Counted from the stretch's first letter, positions 36,140-47,701 are shown. The stretch is DNA of 64,000 nt from Mytilus californianus (GCF_021869535.1 NW_026262734.1:110209088-110273087); one strand, 5' to 3'. The notes: generated by a model not told the origin, from the letters alone. Numbers and translations: made by a program.

Positions 36140-36560
36140 TAAAAATAAGAAGATGTGGTATGATTGCCCATGAGACAACTCTCCACAAGAGACCAAATGC
36201 CACAGAAATTAACAATTATAGGTCACCGTACGGCCTTCAACAATGAGTAAAACCCATACCGCATAATGAGCTATAAAAGGCCCCGAGATGACAATTGTAA
36301 AACAATTCAAACGAGAAAACTAACGGCCTGATTTATGTACAAAATAATGAACCGCAACAAACGACAACCATTAATTACAGGCTTCTGACTTGGGACAGGC
36401 ACATACAGAATGTGGCGGGGTTAAACTAGTTTGAAGGCGCCAACCCTCCTCCTAACCTGGGACAGTGGTGTACCAGTACATAAGAACAAACCATAAAAAT
36501 CAGTTGAAAAAGGCTTGACTCATCAGATAGATACAAAGCAGAAATACATCTAACAAAAAC
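36140..36560 (+). repeat. Dispersed repeat family R2, longest copy
   Basis: AGAAGATGTGGTATGATTGC, GAGACAACTCTCCACAAGAG, GGTCACCGTACGGCCTTCAA, GAGCTATAAAAGGCCCC, AACAAACGACAACC, CTTGGGACAGGCACATACAG and GGCTTGACTCATCAGATAG. Serves as the reference copy. Confidence 0.85.
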
Positions 36561-37059
36561 ACAGAGTGGACGTGGCAGGGTACTTATATATCCCCACAAC
36601 AAAAAGACACTAAGTGCAGATCTGAGAGTTCTCGCAATTACTGACAGCTAGTTCAAAGCTAATAACAACTAATAAATGAATCACGCATCAAAGACTAAAA
36701 TACACATCCAACATCCAGTGTAAAGACATCATTAACAGTCAGAGAAAACATGACCTTGTGCAATGCCAAGATACAGGTATCGACAGATTGTAGAGCCATG
36801 AATGTGCATATGTATATAAAAATAATATTTAGTTTGATTTTAATTTACTAATAACAACGTCAATATCAATACCAATAAAAACAATATTCAAAGATCTAAT
36901 TATAGTGTTGAATTGGTAACCTTTTAGAATAAGTTTATTTAAAGGATAAAAAAGTTAACCGGGATCGCATCTAAATTTCCGGGCTTGGTGAACACATCTC
37001 CGTAAAAATTAGGATGTGCTCTCCCGTTTGAAAGAAGTTTCTACTTGTACAACCAAACT

Positions 37060-37290
37060 TCCAAACCAAATCTTTATATCTATGGAAGCTTACATAACAT
37101 TAACGGTGCCAATTTTAATGCACAAAATGCGTTTTTCGATAATCAATGTCTCTTCAGTGATGCTCGAAAATAAAAAATTTGAAAAATCCAAAACCTAATA
37201 CAACCGTTGAAGAGCTCTTAAAACCAAAAAGGACATAATTATATGATAACATAATAAAGCTATAAAAAGGCAGTCAGTGTTAGAAAAAAC
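37060..37290 (+). repeat. Dispersed repeat family R9, copy
   Basis: ATGCGTTTTTCGATAATCAA, TGTCTCTTCAGTGATGCTCG, GTTGAAGAGCTC and ACCAAAAAGGACAT. Confidence 0.6.
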
Positions 37291-37544
37291 TCATTTTTAC
37301 TGTTCACATTTTAATGTGTTTATACTATCGGATCACGGTTTCTATGACCATAATTGTAGAAACCTTGACAAGTCAATTTCGATTATGCACAACGATTTGC
37401 GAGTATACAGTTCTCACTGTTATATGAAACTCCAAATAAATTAGCTAGTTAATTAAATGATTATTTAACGTTATCTGAGTAATAAATGAGTTAGTCTATG
37501 TAAATCAAGGATTACCACTGCGTCTAAGGAAGGAAAGTACAAAA

Positions 37545-37700
37545 AATTCACACCCGGGTTATGGTAGGGTTCGTCTTGCTCAATCTCTTTGTTTTCTGTG
37601 AAGTCTTTTGTAGACTTCGTCTCTTTTTGTTTGGCTATGGTATAGTTTTTCTTCGTATAATGGTTTTGATCAGCCTTGTTATCTTCTCTCCCTTTTTGAT
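37545..37700 (+). repeat. Dispersed repeat family R6, fragment
   Basis: ATGGTAGGGTTCGTCTTGCT, CAATCTCTTTGTTTTCTGTG and TTTGGCTATGGTATAG. Confidence 0.5.
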
Positions 37701-38017
37701 ATAAAAAAATATATATTAAGAAATTTACAATTGAACAATTTTACTTGATTTTAAAACAAAACACTTAAAAATGGTGATGATTTTGAATTGGCAGACGTGT
37801 TCACCCTGTTTATTATGTTTACCTTTAAATACCTATAAATTAATTAACCTCTCAGTTATTATATTTGTTTAAGATAATAATGTAATAAATATGTTTTGAC
37901 AGATCAAAGTGCGTACAGCAGTTTCTTACAGGACTCTCAGGAGCTGGTGTTAAGAGGACATATGCATTAAACTTTTACGACCATAAAAGTCAACTGTCGC
38001 CATTCAATATTAAATAA

Positions 38018-38350
38018 GAAGATGTGGTATGAGTGCCAATCAGACAACTCTCCGTCCAAGTCACAATGTATAAAAAGTTAACAATTATAGGTCAAAGTAC
38101 GGCCTTCAACACGGAGCCTTGGCTCACACCGAACAGCAAGCTATAAAGGGTCCCCAAAATTACTAGTGTAAAACACCGACCGTGCAAGGGCTGTATAGCC
38201 AGTCTAGGTCGTTAAAAACTTCCATTTGTTGTAGTGTAAAACAATTCAAACAGAAAAACCAACGGTCTAATCTATATAAAAAAAAACGAGAAACGAGAAA
38301 CATCTATGAACCACACCAACAAACGACAACCAATGAACAACAGGCTCCTG
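38018..38350 (+). repeat. Dispersed repeat family R2, second subfamily
   Basis: AGAAGATGTGGTATGAGTGC, CAACTCTCCGTCCAAGTCAC, GGAGCCTTGGCTCACACC and CTATAAAGGGTCCCC. Closer to the copy at 22320-22590 than to 36140-36560. An extra segment at about 38178-38232 interrupts it. Confidence 0.8.
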
Positions 38351-38739
38351 CCATCAACAAACAATGGTACTGACCCATTGGTAGTAATATCAACATGAGA
38401 TTTATGGATGTTTCCCGAATACCTTTCCAAATATGCTCCAGACTGATAATCTAAATACATTAAAAGAACGTTAGAAAGTAGCGAAACCAAATTGACCTAT
38501 TTCACATCATTACACTTTGCTCATAATAAAAACATATTTGTGGACCGTCTGAGATAACATCTGGCTATAAAAAGTGGAAACATTACATAATATACTGGGA
38601 TATTATTAAATTTTCATTTTCGTACAAAAAAATATGCAAATTTAAAGATGAACAGTACACTAGTACTTCGGAAACTCGTAACATATCCTTCAATACATAA
38701 AGTAAAAAATCCAAGCCAGTTACCCTGTCTCATTAACTT

Positions 38740-39060
38740 GATTGATTGATTGTTCTCTACTTAACGTCCAGTGATTCAATTTTAGGCTTATACAGAACAA
38801 GCGCAAATTAACGTTTAGTCCTAAAGGTACGTTCCTAAAAAGTGAGTCGATCGGAAAAAATGGCAGGAATTTCTACTGTTACTGGAAATTAAAAGTATGT
38901 TGGATTGTGACAGAAATATTGCCTATCAACTAACCACCTACAGCTATGTACCAATCAGTGAGTTGTTGCAAGGGTTCCTTCACTTGCAGATGGCGTGGCA
39001 CGCTCCCTTCAAGAGGCATCGGATTTAACGTCCCAATTCCGACAGGTCGTGGTTGCGTAT
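38740..39060 (-). repeat. Probable decayed SINE-like repeat
   Basis: GATTGATTGATTG at 38740 is the reverse complement of an (ATCA)n tail, followed by CTTAACGTCCA, which looks like a SINE 3' end. Further in, GGCGTGGCACGCTCC and GATTTAACGTCCCAATTCCG resemble 17510-17640. The boundaries are guesses. Confidence 0.4.
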
Positions 39061-39384
39061 TAATACATCATACATAGTCAAACGGCCGGCCATCTTTTGT
39101 TTTAGTGTTGGAGGTGAGAAGTTAATCTTGGAAATACCTATTACACTTTTCAACTTTCTATTATAGTTTGTGTTCAATTTATATTTGAATGACCATGATA
39201 AACATTGGTAATTAACTTTACGATGGATGTAAAAAAAAACACGTTTAATAACATATATATCTTTATTGTCATATAAACATACTTTAGTTTGTGACAAAAA
39301 ACAGAAAAACAAAAACAAACATAAAATAGCAAAGAAATAACAATTCTATAAGAAATGAACACATAGAAAAAAACTATTAGACTT

Positions 39385-40303
39385 CTGCCCTCAGTTCTAA
39401 TGTCTGTTTTATAAAGGAGCTAATAGCTTTTTAACATGTTCCATTTTGTTCTTGGGTAAGAGACATAAAATTATGAAAAGGTAAACAATTTTCAAATAGA
39501 TTATCCCTTAGTTTTTTGTTAATTTTACATTCAAGGAGGAAGTGTTTTTCAATCCTCCATTAAGTTGCACAGTTTACATATGCTACCCTTTCTAGGAATT
39601 TTGTAATGGCGACCCATTTCTATTTCTAAATTATGGTCACTTAATATTCTCAACTTAGTGAAGTATTTACTTATAGAAAAGTCATTGGAAGCTAAATAAT
39701 AAAACTCCCTATCCAAGTTAAGTTTTAAATTTTTATAAAGTAACAGTTTACTATTTTCATCATTACTATTTATTTATTTTCAAAACTAATTTTATATTTT
39801 TCTTTAAATTCATTTCTAATCAAGGGCTTTAAAGAGTTTATTTCATTAAAGTCCCTACAATTATTAACTTTATCTAAAAGGTCTGGGTCGGGTGAAATAT
39901 TCTTGGCATATGTATACCAAGAATAAGTACCATGCGAGTCCAGCAGTTTTGTCAATATAAATGTTTCTTTAAGTAGAGGATTTATATTTTCAGAATTCAG
40001 TCTTCGCCAGTCTTGCCAAGGTCTCTTGTGGAGAGTTGTCTCATTGGCAATCATACCACATCTTCTTTTTTATATTGCTAGGCAAGATAGAGACTGTGAA
40101 AAAATTAAATGTTCAAGGAGGAGTCTTCTTAGTTCTGCTCGGACTGCTATTATTTGAAGCTGTTCTTTTGGTGCCCAGCAAAAACTTACAAAATTAATGT
40201 CAACCTTTTCGAATTTTCGAGTTTTATCAATAAATGAAATGTGATCAAAGGTAAAAATATTTCTAAATAACTCACATAACGCTGTCCGCTTACACAAAAT
40301 CAA
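39385..40303 (-). pseudogene. LINE ORF2 C-terminal remnant
   Basis: Decayed non-LTR retrotransposon, minus strand. The 40303-40080 part reads FEKVDINFVSFCWAPKEQ and AVRAELRR. The 40020-39770 part reads KETFILTKLLDSHGTYSWYT and LKPLIRNEFKEKY. After a stop come FYYLASNDFSISKYFTKLRI, GRHYKIPRKGS, then CKLCN and, one frameshift later, EKHFLLEC. The CxxC...HxxxxC zinc-knuckle-like end is typical of the C-terminus of several LINE clades. Stops and a frameshift make it non-functional, and a fragment of R2 is inserted at 40028-40075. The reverse transcriptase and endonuclease parts are missing. Confidence 0.75.
40028..40075 (-). repeat. Family R2 fragment inside the LINE remnant
   Basis: GTGGAGAGTTGTCTCATTGG, then CAATCATACCACATCTTC. 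It splits the LINE reading frame and is therefore younger than the LINE insertion. Confidence 0.7.
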
Positions 40304-41811
40304 TGTGTATATATGATTTTAGATAAAACAGGTGTACAAATTCTGTATATAAAAATGCTGGTATCTAATTAGTTACATTTACTATTTGTAGACTCGACAA
40401 TGGTACAAAATTAAACATCCAGTAATATTATTAGACAACAATAATTTAAATTTCATTCAATTTCAATCTTTGCAAAGTCTATATAAAGTTTTACAACCGT
40501 AAATATGCTAACGTGAATTTTTCTTAAACATCTCATTGAATAGAAAATTAAGGAATTATCATACCATTGGATTATACCATTGTATGGTAGTATGTACTGT
40601 GCCATCGTATATTCATACCCTGTTTTTATACTTCAATACAATACCGCTTAACCACGTCGTGTTTTACAGTATGCCTTAATATATATTTCAATTTTTATGT
40701 GTGATCTGAGTCGATGTATTCGAGTACAGAAACCTTTTCAAAATTAATGACTCAGCACCAAATTTGAAGCTATTTTACACAAAAGTTTACTTAAATGACG
40801 TATTATGATATTCACACGTAATTAATTCAGTCCGAGACACTTGTGTATTCTTTTTAATTTCGTAGCTTGATGAAACAACCGCTCTGTTAATCGTGTTGTC
40901 GAAGTGTGTGTGTGTGTGTTATTTATTACTTCGCTTTTCGTACACTTAAACACATGTAAAAAGAATCAAATGGCCACGGTATCTCATGTTATTCAACTGG
41001 TCAAAATAAATTGACAAAAAGAAAAGATTACTTGTCACATATTTATGTGTCTGTCTAAAATACAAAAATAAAATATTTAAAGTTGCCTGAAAGCATCTCC
41101 CTCGGTACCCTTTTTTGATCATTTTGGAATTTTGGTTGGCATTAAAACGTCTTTTTGAATTCATTAACGACCAGTCTAAACTAAGGGTGCTTTAGAGTTG
41201 GGATTTGATGTGAAAAAAAAACTTTTTATCCGTGAAGGTTGGAATTTGAGACCTAGATAACAAGAAATTTAATTCAGGCTCTGACTATTAATCTTCTTGT
41301 TTTTTTGGGGTTTGTAGGGATGAAGGGGGCATTGGTTTTTCTAAACATGCACCCCTTAACATAAGATGAATGGCAGGTGCCTAAATTTTAAAAAAATGCT
41401 AACCATCCAGTGGCAAATATTTATGCATATTTAGGATCATTTTAACAATAAACGTAATAGGTAGACTCTGCAAAGTTGGTCAACCAAGACGAAGTGTTGG
41501 AAAATTAGACTGAGTGCATTAGTGTTAGACTGGGTGCATTAGTACATGTTGGATTAGGACAGTGCCTTTCAATCTACGGAAACTGTATTTCGCAACTGGT
41601 CTGTTGTCCTAGTTGTCTATCTATCGATACCTAATTAGGGTTTTATGTAACTAGGGTGTACATATTTTATATAATGTCATATATAGTTCGTAAAAAGAAT
41701 GATTTATTTCGGATGCAATTTATATTTTCCCTACATTAACCCGGTTATATCTGTATCTGTAACTGTATGTATTCTTCACTTCCAATATAGGAGATTGAAG
41801 AAATCCTCATT
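40304..41811. other. No gene recognised
   Basis: AT-rich spacer between the LINE remnant and the P450 pseudogene. It contains a short GT microsatellite at about 40904-40919. A 10-bp motif TAGACTGGGTGCATTAGT-like doublet at 41508-41544 is the only other local repeat seen. Confidence 0.4.
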
Positions 41812-43253
41812 TAACCCATAACCAATGTGGTCTTGTCATTGAAATCAGTCTCAGAACACAAATCTATTTTACACTTCTGAGGAATATTTACGACAAATAG
41901 GTATGTTACCATTTGAGCTAAATGTTCTCCCAAACAACGTCTGCGTCCAATGCTAAACGATAAATTTTGTATAGATTTTCCCAAATCTATTTGATTGTCT
42001 TCGTCTAAGTATCTTTCGGATTAAAATTCGTCAGGATTTTCCCAAATTTCAGAATTTCCAGAAACTGCGTAAAGATAACATAACACAACAAGTCCTTTTC
42101 GAGTGTTGAAATCCCTGAAAACGACATCTTCTGATGTCGCGTGCGGTATACCAAGTGGTACATCTGTTCTTGCACGATTGGTTTTCAATACGGTTGCTTG
42201 TAAATACGGGAGATGCTTTTTATCTTGCAACGAAGGTGTTCGGCTTCCAAACCCGTCATCAATTTCTTTGTGATTTCTTTGATGGACGTTTTGATGTGCA
42301 GATAAGTGCAATAATGCCCACTCCAATGTTGTTGATAATGTTTCATAACCAGCTCCAAGACTATCTCTCAAAATGGAAGAAACGTCCTGTTTTGTTATTT
42401 CATAATGTTTACTACAGTACTGATTGGCTGCATGAATAAGCTCATCCATGACGTCACGTCTGTTATTTGGATCAAATGTTTGTACACGCCCCGCGATAGT
42501 GGCATTCACAATTTATCTCTGGTTATAATAGATATGTTTCAATTTCGTAACTGACAAAGGCATAAAATATTGTAATATCGGAAAAACATCGATTGGATTT
42601 CCATCACTAAATTGTTCTCGTTTTTAATCAAATTTTTAAATGTTTAATCGCTTCGACAACTATCATCAGAACCAACACTTACTTGATAAATTATAGTTCC
42701 AATTGCCAATGATATATCCTCGTGTGGATAAAATGGAGAATCTCCGTTATTCAGAAAGATCTGCGCTATAGTTTTTATTTCCTTGCTTATAATTTCTTCC
42801 ACTGTGCTTGTTTTAGATGAATGTAAGTCTTCGAAAACGCAATTTGCAATTTTCCGTTGCACCCGCCATATTGGCGAGTATGATCCAAAAGCAAGACTTT
42901 TTATATGATCCCATGATTTGAAGGAGAAAATTAATGGCCTATTCGAGAAAAACTTTGTATTCTTTATAAAGGCTTCGTGTATTGTAACCTTACCGTTTAA
43001 CACAACCACTTTCCAACTTCCAATTTTAATTGAAAATACATCTCCATATTTTGCACTCATCTTCATTATTGTTCTTGCTGGATGGGTTCCTAGTTACTGT
43101 AAATGTCAAATGACCGGAAATCCCCATGGACCAAGTGGTACAGACTTTTGTTGTTAAGAAAAAGTAGAAAACAAACTGCAAAGGTGTCAATATAACTAAT
43201 ATTAGACCTAGTATTGTTCTTATATCAGTTGGAAGATAAAAGAAGGTGTCCAT
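41812..43253 (-). pseudogene. Cytochrome P450 pseudogene, CYP clan 2 type, intronless
   Basis: The whole length of a microsomal P450 can be followed without introns (1,442 bp, about 480 codons). It has a membrane anchor from ATG 43253 (MDTFFYLPTDIRTILGLILV), a proline hinge (PLGPWGFPVI), helix C (WRVQRK), a GNPIDVFP segment, helix I (GAGYETLSTTLEW), the meander (SERYLDED) and the heme loop FSIGRRRCLGEH with its Cys. It ends at TAA 41812. Lesions: a frameshift near 43136, stops at 43108-43106 and 43096-43094, a stop after SCRSD (about 42644), frameshifts through 42510-42640 and a stop at about 42021. The invariant Glu of the ExxR motif is Lys (TVLKTNR). It cannot make an active enzyme. Clan 2 is inferred from the PxxPxG-like hinge and helix I. 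It may be a retropseudogene or a decayed single-exon gene; no poly-A tail was seen. Confidence 0.85.
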
Positions 43254-43551
43254 TCTGACACATGAATGCAAAATGATGTCAAGCTGTAAGATATGTAAGA
43301 CACATGTGTGTGGGGTATAACGATATTTCGTATGCAAATTTTTATTATTTTTCTAATAGATAATATTTTCCGAATAAAGCATAACAAATGTATCTTGATG
43401 AATGGTGTGTGATGCATTTGATAACAAATAAATATATGTGTGTTTTTACGACTTTATTTGTAAAGATATTAAATAAATAAACTTTTAAGAAATGGTTTTT
43501 CGTGATTAAATTTCTTAAATTGGGTTAACAGACATCCGTGAAAAGTATAAA

Positions 43552-43833
43552 GATTTAACAACATGAACCCCAGCAAAAACTAAGATGAACTCATGTGCTT
43601 TGTAAGGTTAATCAGATTTAACAACATGGATCCAAACAAAAACTGGAGTGAACTTAGGTGATCCGTAAGTGTAATCAGATTTAACAACATGGACCCAAAC
43701 AAAAACTGGGATGAACTTAGGTGCTCCGTAGGTGTAATCAGATTTAACAACATGGACCCAAACAAAAACTGGAGTGAACTTAGGTGCTCCGTAGGTGTAA
43801 TCAGATATAACAACATGGACCCAAACATTGAAA
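43552..43833 (+). repeat. 63-bp minisatellite, first block
   Basis: Units begin GATTTAACAACATGGACCCA at 43552, 43615, 43678 and 43741, exactly 63 bp apart; a partial unit follows at 43804. Because 63 is a multiple of three, both strands show repetitive open frames, which are spurious. Confidence 0.9.
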
Positions 43834-43996
43834 TCACGATTTTTTATATTTCAATTTTATTCTACTGCCATTGAACAACCACATGTATGGCAGACAACAT
43901 TAACTAAGCATAAGAAAAGTATATACAGCCCGTAAAATAACATAAAACAGGCTAAATTATGTTCTACATTTCCGGTAACCAGAAATACCAAACAGA

Positions 43997-44257
43997 GATA
44001 TATAACACATGGACCCAAACAAAAACTGGGGTAACTTAGGTGCTCCGTAAGTGTAATTAGATTTAACAACACGAACAAAACTAAAACTGGGGTGAACTTA
44101 GGTACTCCGTAAGTGTAATTAGATTTAACAACATTGACCAAAACAAAAACCGGGGTGAACTTAGGTGCTCTGTAAGTGCAATCAGATTTAACAACACGAA
44201 CCCCAACAAAAACTAAGGTGAGGTCATGTGCTCCGTACATGTAAGTGTAATCAGTTC
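43997..44257 (+). repeat. 63-bp minisatellite, second block
   Basis: Units start at 43997, 44060, 44122 and 44185 (63, 62, 63 bp) and are more diverged than in the first block. The 163 bp between the blocks is unrelated sequence, bordered on both sides by CCAAACA. Confidence 0.85.
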
Positions 44258-44504
44258 TTGTTTGACTAGTGGCAACCTTCTTGTTCATCGTATAATTGAA
44301 AGAGCCTAAAACGTCTTCATGGTTATAACAATTTCTTCCACTGGTATCTTGATGTATCTACATACATACTATGAGCTACGTTGATAATGATAGAAGAATT
44401 TGTCAATATTGGTACGGACTTGCAAATAAAATATGACTTCCGTTTGGTTTTTTTTTTTCAAGACGATAAAAATCATCTGATTTTGACGAATCAAAATCGG
44501 TGCT

Positions 44505-44610
44505 TTGCTTTTGCGCCAATTGGCATTTCATTTGCGCCAACAAATCTTTCTTTTGCGCCACAAACCATATTTCATTTGCGCCAAAATAAAACATTTCATT
44601 TGCGCCAATA
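44505..44610 (+). repeat. Cluster of five TTTGCGCCA motifs
   Basis: TTTGCGCCA or TTTTGCGCCA occurs five times in about 100 bp at irregular spacing (44509 to 44607), mostly preceded by CATTT. The reverse complement TTGGCGCAAA resembles an E2F site, but the irregular drift also fits a decayed short tandem repeat. Confidence 0.6.
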
Positions 44611-44959
44611 ATACAGGTAAATAGTATAAAACAATAGATTTATTCAAATGAGACTTTTAATAATAACCTTGAATGGGATTAGCTGTCAAATCCATGCATG
44701 TTCACCGATTTGACTCAAATTCTCATATTTGATTTATAACATACTAAAACGTATATCCAAATTATATACAGTCTAAAACAATTTACGATACATGTACTCG
44801 GTAATATGTAACAGCATTTCGTGTGTATCTTACTAGTCTAGACGTCATCTAATTAACCATCGAGGTGACCTCCGAAGACTGTCGACGGTCATTTAACCCG
44901 ATATAAACATAAAATAGATATAAATAGATAGTGAATACGTGCAATTGGATTTTTTCTAG

Positions 44960-46070
44960 GTCTGTACTACATATTGATGGGCGCATTGCATTCTTGGTCC
45001 AGTTCTTTTCAATGTCTTCATAAATGACATATTTCATTTTGTACAAAATAGCACCATTTATAATTATGCTGATGATACTTATTAACACTGTATCATATAG
45101 TGATTATGATATAGATAAAGTTGTTAAAAGTTTAGAAACTGATAGTTTAAATCTAATAAACTGGTTTTCGATAAATGTAATGAAGGCTTAAAATTAAAAT
45201 TAAATATTCTAAAACGATTGGATTAATATTTAAACAGGCTAGGTAGGTTAACGGCATACTATTAATTCGTTCTTTCGAATTTTAACTATTTTCCAGGAAT
45301 TTGGCACTACTGTATTGAAAAAAAAATCTTTTAAAATGGAAAAAATTCAAGAAAGAGCTCTTAGATTCATCTATGAAGATTATGATAGTTCATACGAAAA
45401 ACTGCTTGAAAAGTCAAAATTACCTTCTTTAAAAATAAGGAGAATAAAAACTATTGCAACAGAAACATTTAAAATAATTCACAAAAAAAGTCCAAGTTAT
45501 CATGATTTGATTGATATTAAAATTCAAAAGTATAATTTTACATCACAGGAAACAGCAGTACTCCCGAGAGTCAGAACTAACAGGTATGGTTTAAGATCGT
45601 TTCGCTATAATGCTGCACAAATCTGGAATGAGCTGCCTAACCATTGTCGAATGGAAACATCATTTGACCAATTCAAAAAATTGGTACAAACATGGGATCC
45701 AAATAACAGCTCATGCCTGTGCAGTGCATGTATATATTGCTTTTATGCTTGTGCTTTCTTATTTTTTATTTTGTTTGACTGTTTAATTCGCTTAGCTTTG
45801 TTAGTTGCTATTATCTGCTGTGCTTATCATTCTAAATTGTGCTGTTTAAAGATATACTTTATTTTGCATACTATGCTTTTAACTTTTATGTGTCATCCAT
45901 GGTATCTTACCATGCACTGTATGTTTAAAATTGTGTTGTTTTCATGACTTTTGTATGTGTGTATATATTTTGTTATTCAGTCGATTTGAAAAGCTCACTA
46001 GAGCTTATGTTTATGTAGTTTATTGAATATCGACTTTAAATAAAACTTTGAATTGAATTGAATTGATGTT
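44960..46070 (+). pseudogene. LINE reverse transcriptase remnant with 3' tail
   Basis: Decayed plus-strand non-LTR element. 44983-45075 encodes ILGPVLFNVFINDIFHFV and then NYADD, the catalytic reverse transcriptase motif, followed at once by a stop. After a frameshift comes KVVKSLETDSLNLINWFSIN. The 45315-45715 frame reads KIQERALRFIYEDYDSSYEK, LPSLKIRRIKTIATETFKII and LRSFRYNAAQIWNELPNH, the conserved C-terminal end of CR1/Jockey-like elements. The 3' UTR holds AATAAA at 46039 and ends in a short GAATT repeat (46046-46069), as expected for a LINE 3' end. The 5' half is missing. The 210-codon frame over it is not a host gene. Confidence 0.8.
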
Positions 46071-47200
46071 AATTTTAATTTTACTTTGTTTTCATATTTT
46101 TTTCTCAATTTTCCATAATAATGAATGTATTATAATTGATTACAATGTTGCGATCTTTTAAGAATTTATGATAGCTTGAGTCATTAAGCTTATATAAAAG
46201 TATCAAACGCTGCTTATTATCAAGATGTAGTATATATTTAAATTTCTTAATCAGCTTGCCCAATTGTCCAAAGCTTACGTGACAAATCGAGAATACTTGT
46301 AGCTCACAATTCAACAAGCCAGTTCCATATTTAAACACCCTGCAGTTCACGTCGTGATGTACCCAATTTGTATTCTCCCTTTTTTGTGGAAAAAGTGAAC
46401 AGATATACGACTGACTCTTCCATCTGCTTATAAAAAAGCATGCCAAGAACATTGACTTCGGCTCTTATGATATACAGACAGAACGACCATGCAGGTAGAC
46501 GATATATAGTACTTCGAACTAGAAGACAACAGCTTTCGATGATTATATACGCAGTACTACATAAAACTTCGTTTTTGCGCATCGTTTTAGATTTGAATAT
46601 CTTCATGTAACACAAATACAAATACATATCAAGTAATAGAATAAATTACTAAAATGAGTACAGTCAGTGAACATTTCGATTTTTCATGTTATTTTGAATA
46701 AAAATTCATTTTTTCAGTTGAGGGAGAAATGTTTGAATTTTCCTTTTTTATTTACTGATTTTTGTTTGTTGAATAACTTTTTAATTTTGCAATTCAAAAA
46801 CGGATAAAAACATAATTACGTAACATTTTCGGGTTATATTTAACCAAAAATATACTGACCGACTCTAGAAACGCAACACTAGATTATTCTATTTAATTCC
46901 CATTTTCAAATATGCAATTTTTGTTAAACAAATGTATGAACATAAATTTCATTCATTACTTCATTGTCTAAAAAATTTTACAGTTCGAAAGTTGAATTGA
47001 TTACGTGATTTTTAATGTTCATATCATGTGGTATGCACTGAAACCCTGCTTTTCCCCTTATCAATGGATGTGTCACCGTCGAAGGCAATGACTGCCTGTA
47101 ACCAACGCCAAAATGATTGTCAGAAAGGTCAACCAATTCTGTTGGGCATGTTTGAGTTCTGTTTTGTACCTTCTGGTTTTGCCTTTGCTCCCACCCATTA
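46071..47200. other. No gene recognised
   Basis: AT-rich sequence with only short chance frames on both strands. No repeat copy that I can match to another place in the window. Confidence 0.4.
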
Positions 47201-47204
47201 CAGT

Positions 47205-47415
47205 CTGTACCAAGTCAGGAAAATGGCCATTGTTATATTATAGTTCGTTTCTGTGTGTGTTTCATTTTAATGTTGTGTTTCTGTTGTGTTGTAATTCTCC
47301 TCTTATATTTGATGTGTTTCCCTCAGTTTTAGTTTGTAACCCGGATTTGTTTTTTTCTCAATCGATTTATGAATTTCGAACAGCGGTATACTACTGTTGC
47401 CTTTATTTGGCAATT
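47205..47415 (+). repeat. Dispersed repeat family R4, copy
   Basis: Matches 12450-12660 at about nine bases in ten: CAAGTCAGGAAAATGGCCAT, TAGTTCGTTTCTGTGTGTGT, TAACCCGGATTTGTTT, AACAGCGGTATACTACTG. Confidence 0.85.
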
Positions 47416-47539
47416 AGGCGGTTTAAATTTTAGGGCTTTAAATGTTTTTCTGCAGTCGATTCTTTGGCATTTCAGTTTTTGGGAAACATTTAATAGTATG
47501 AATCTGTCTGCCATGGCATTCGGCGATTTGATTAGCAGT

Positions 47540-47701
47540 TGACGTTGCGGTCGTAAAAATGTCTCGCAAATGACGTTGCGTAATCAAATTCTAGTGACGT
47601 GGCGTTGTCATTATATATTGATCTGGTCATTGGTGGTCATCAACAAATCCTGTCTGCCTGTATCGTTGTTGGAAGGACAATAAGACGAGTTTCTGACGTC
47701 A
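47540..47701. promoter_or_regulatory. Possible cluster of TGACG (CRE/ATF-like) sites
   Basis: TGACGTTGCG at 47540 and again at 47571, TGACGTGGCG at 47595 and the full palindrome TGACGTCA at 47694, within 162 bp. The second is followed by TAATC, giving a TTGCGTAAT-like bZIP half-site. No gene was recognised next to it, so a promoter role is a guess. Confidence 0.25.

Noticed and set aside
42134..42439. Plus-strand frame over the P450 region
   Set aside because: Shadow of the minus-strand P450 pseudogene, whose motifs are unmistakable.
43580..43874. Frames on both strands with a 21-residue repeat
   Set aside because: Result of the 63-bp minisatellite unit being divisible by three; no flanking coding sequence.
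45315..45947. 210-codon open frame that could be taken for a host gene
   Set aside because: The first 135 residues are the conserved LINE C-terminal end and the rest is a hydrophobic translation of its 3' UTR.
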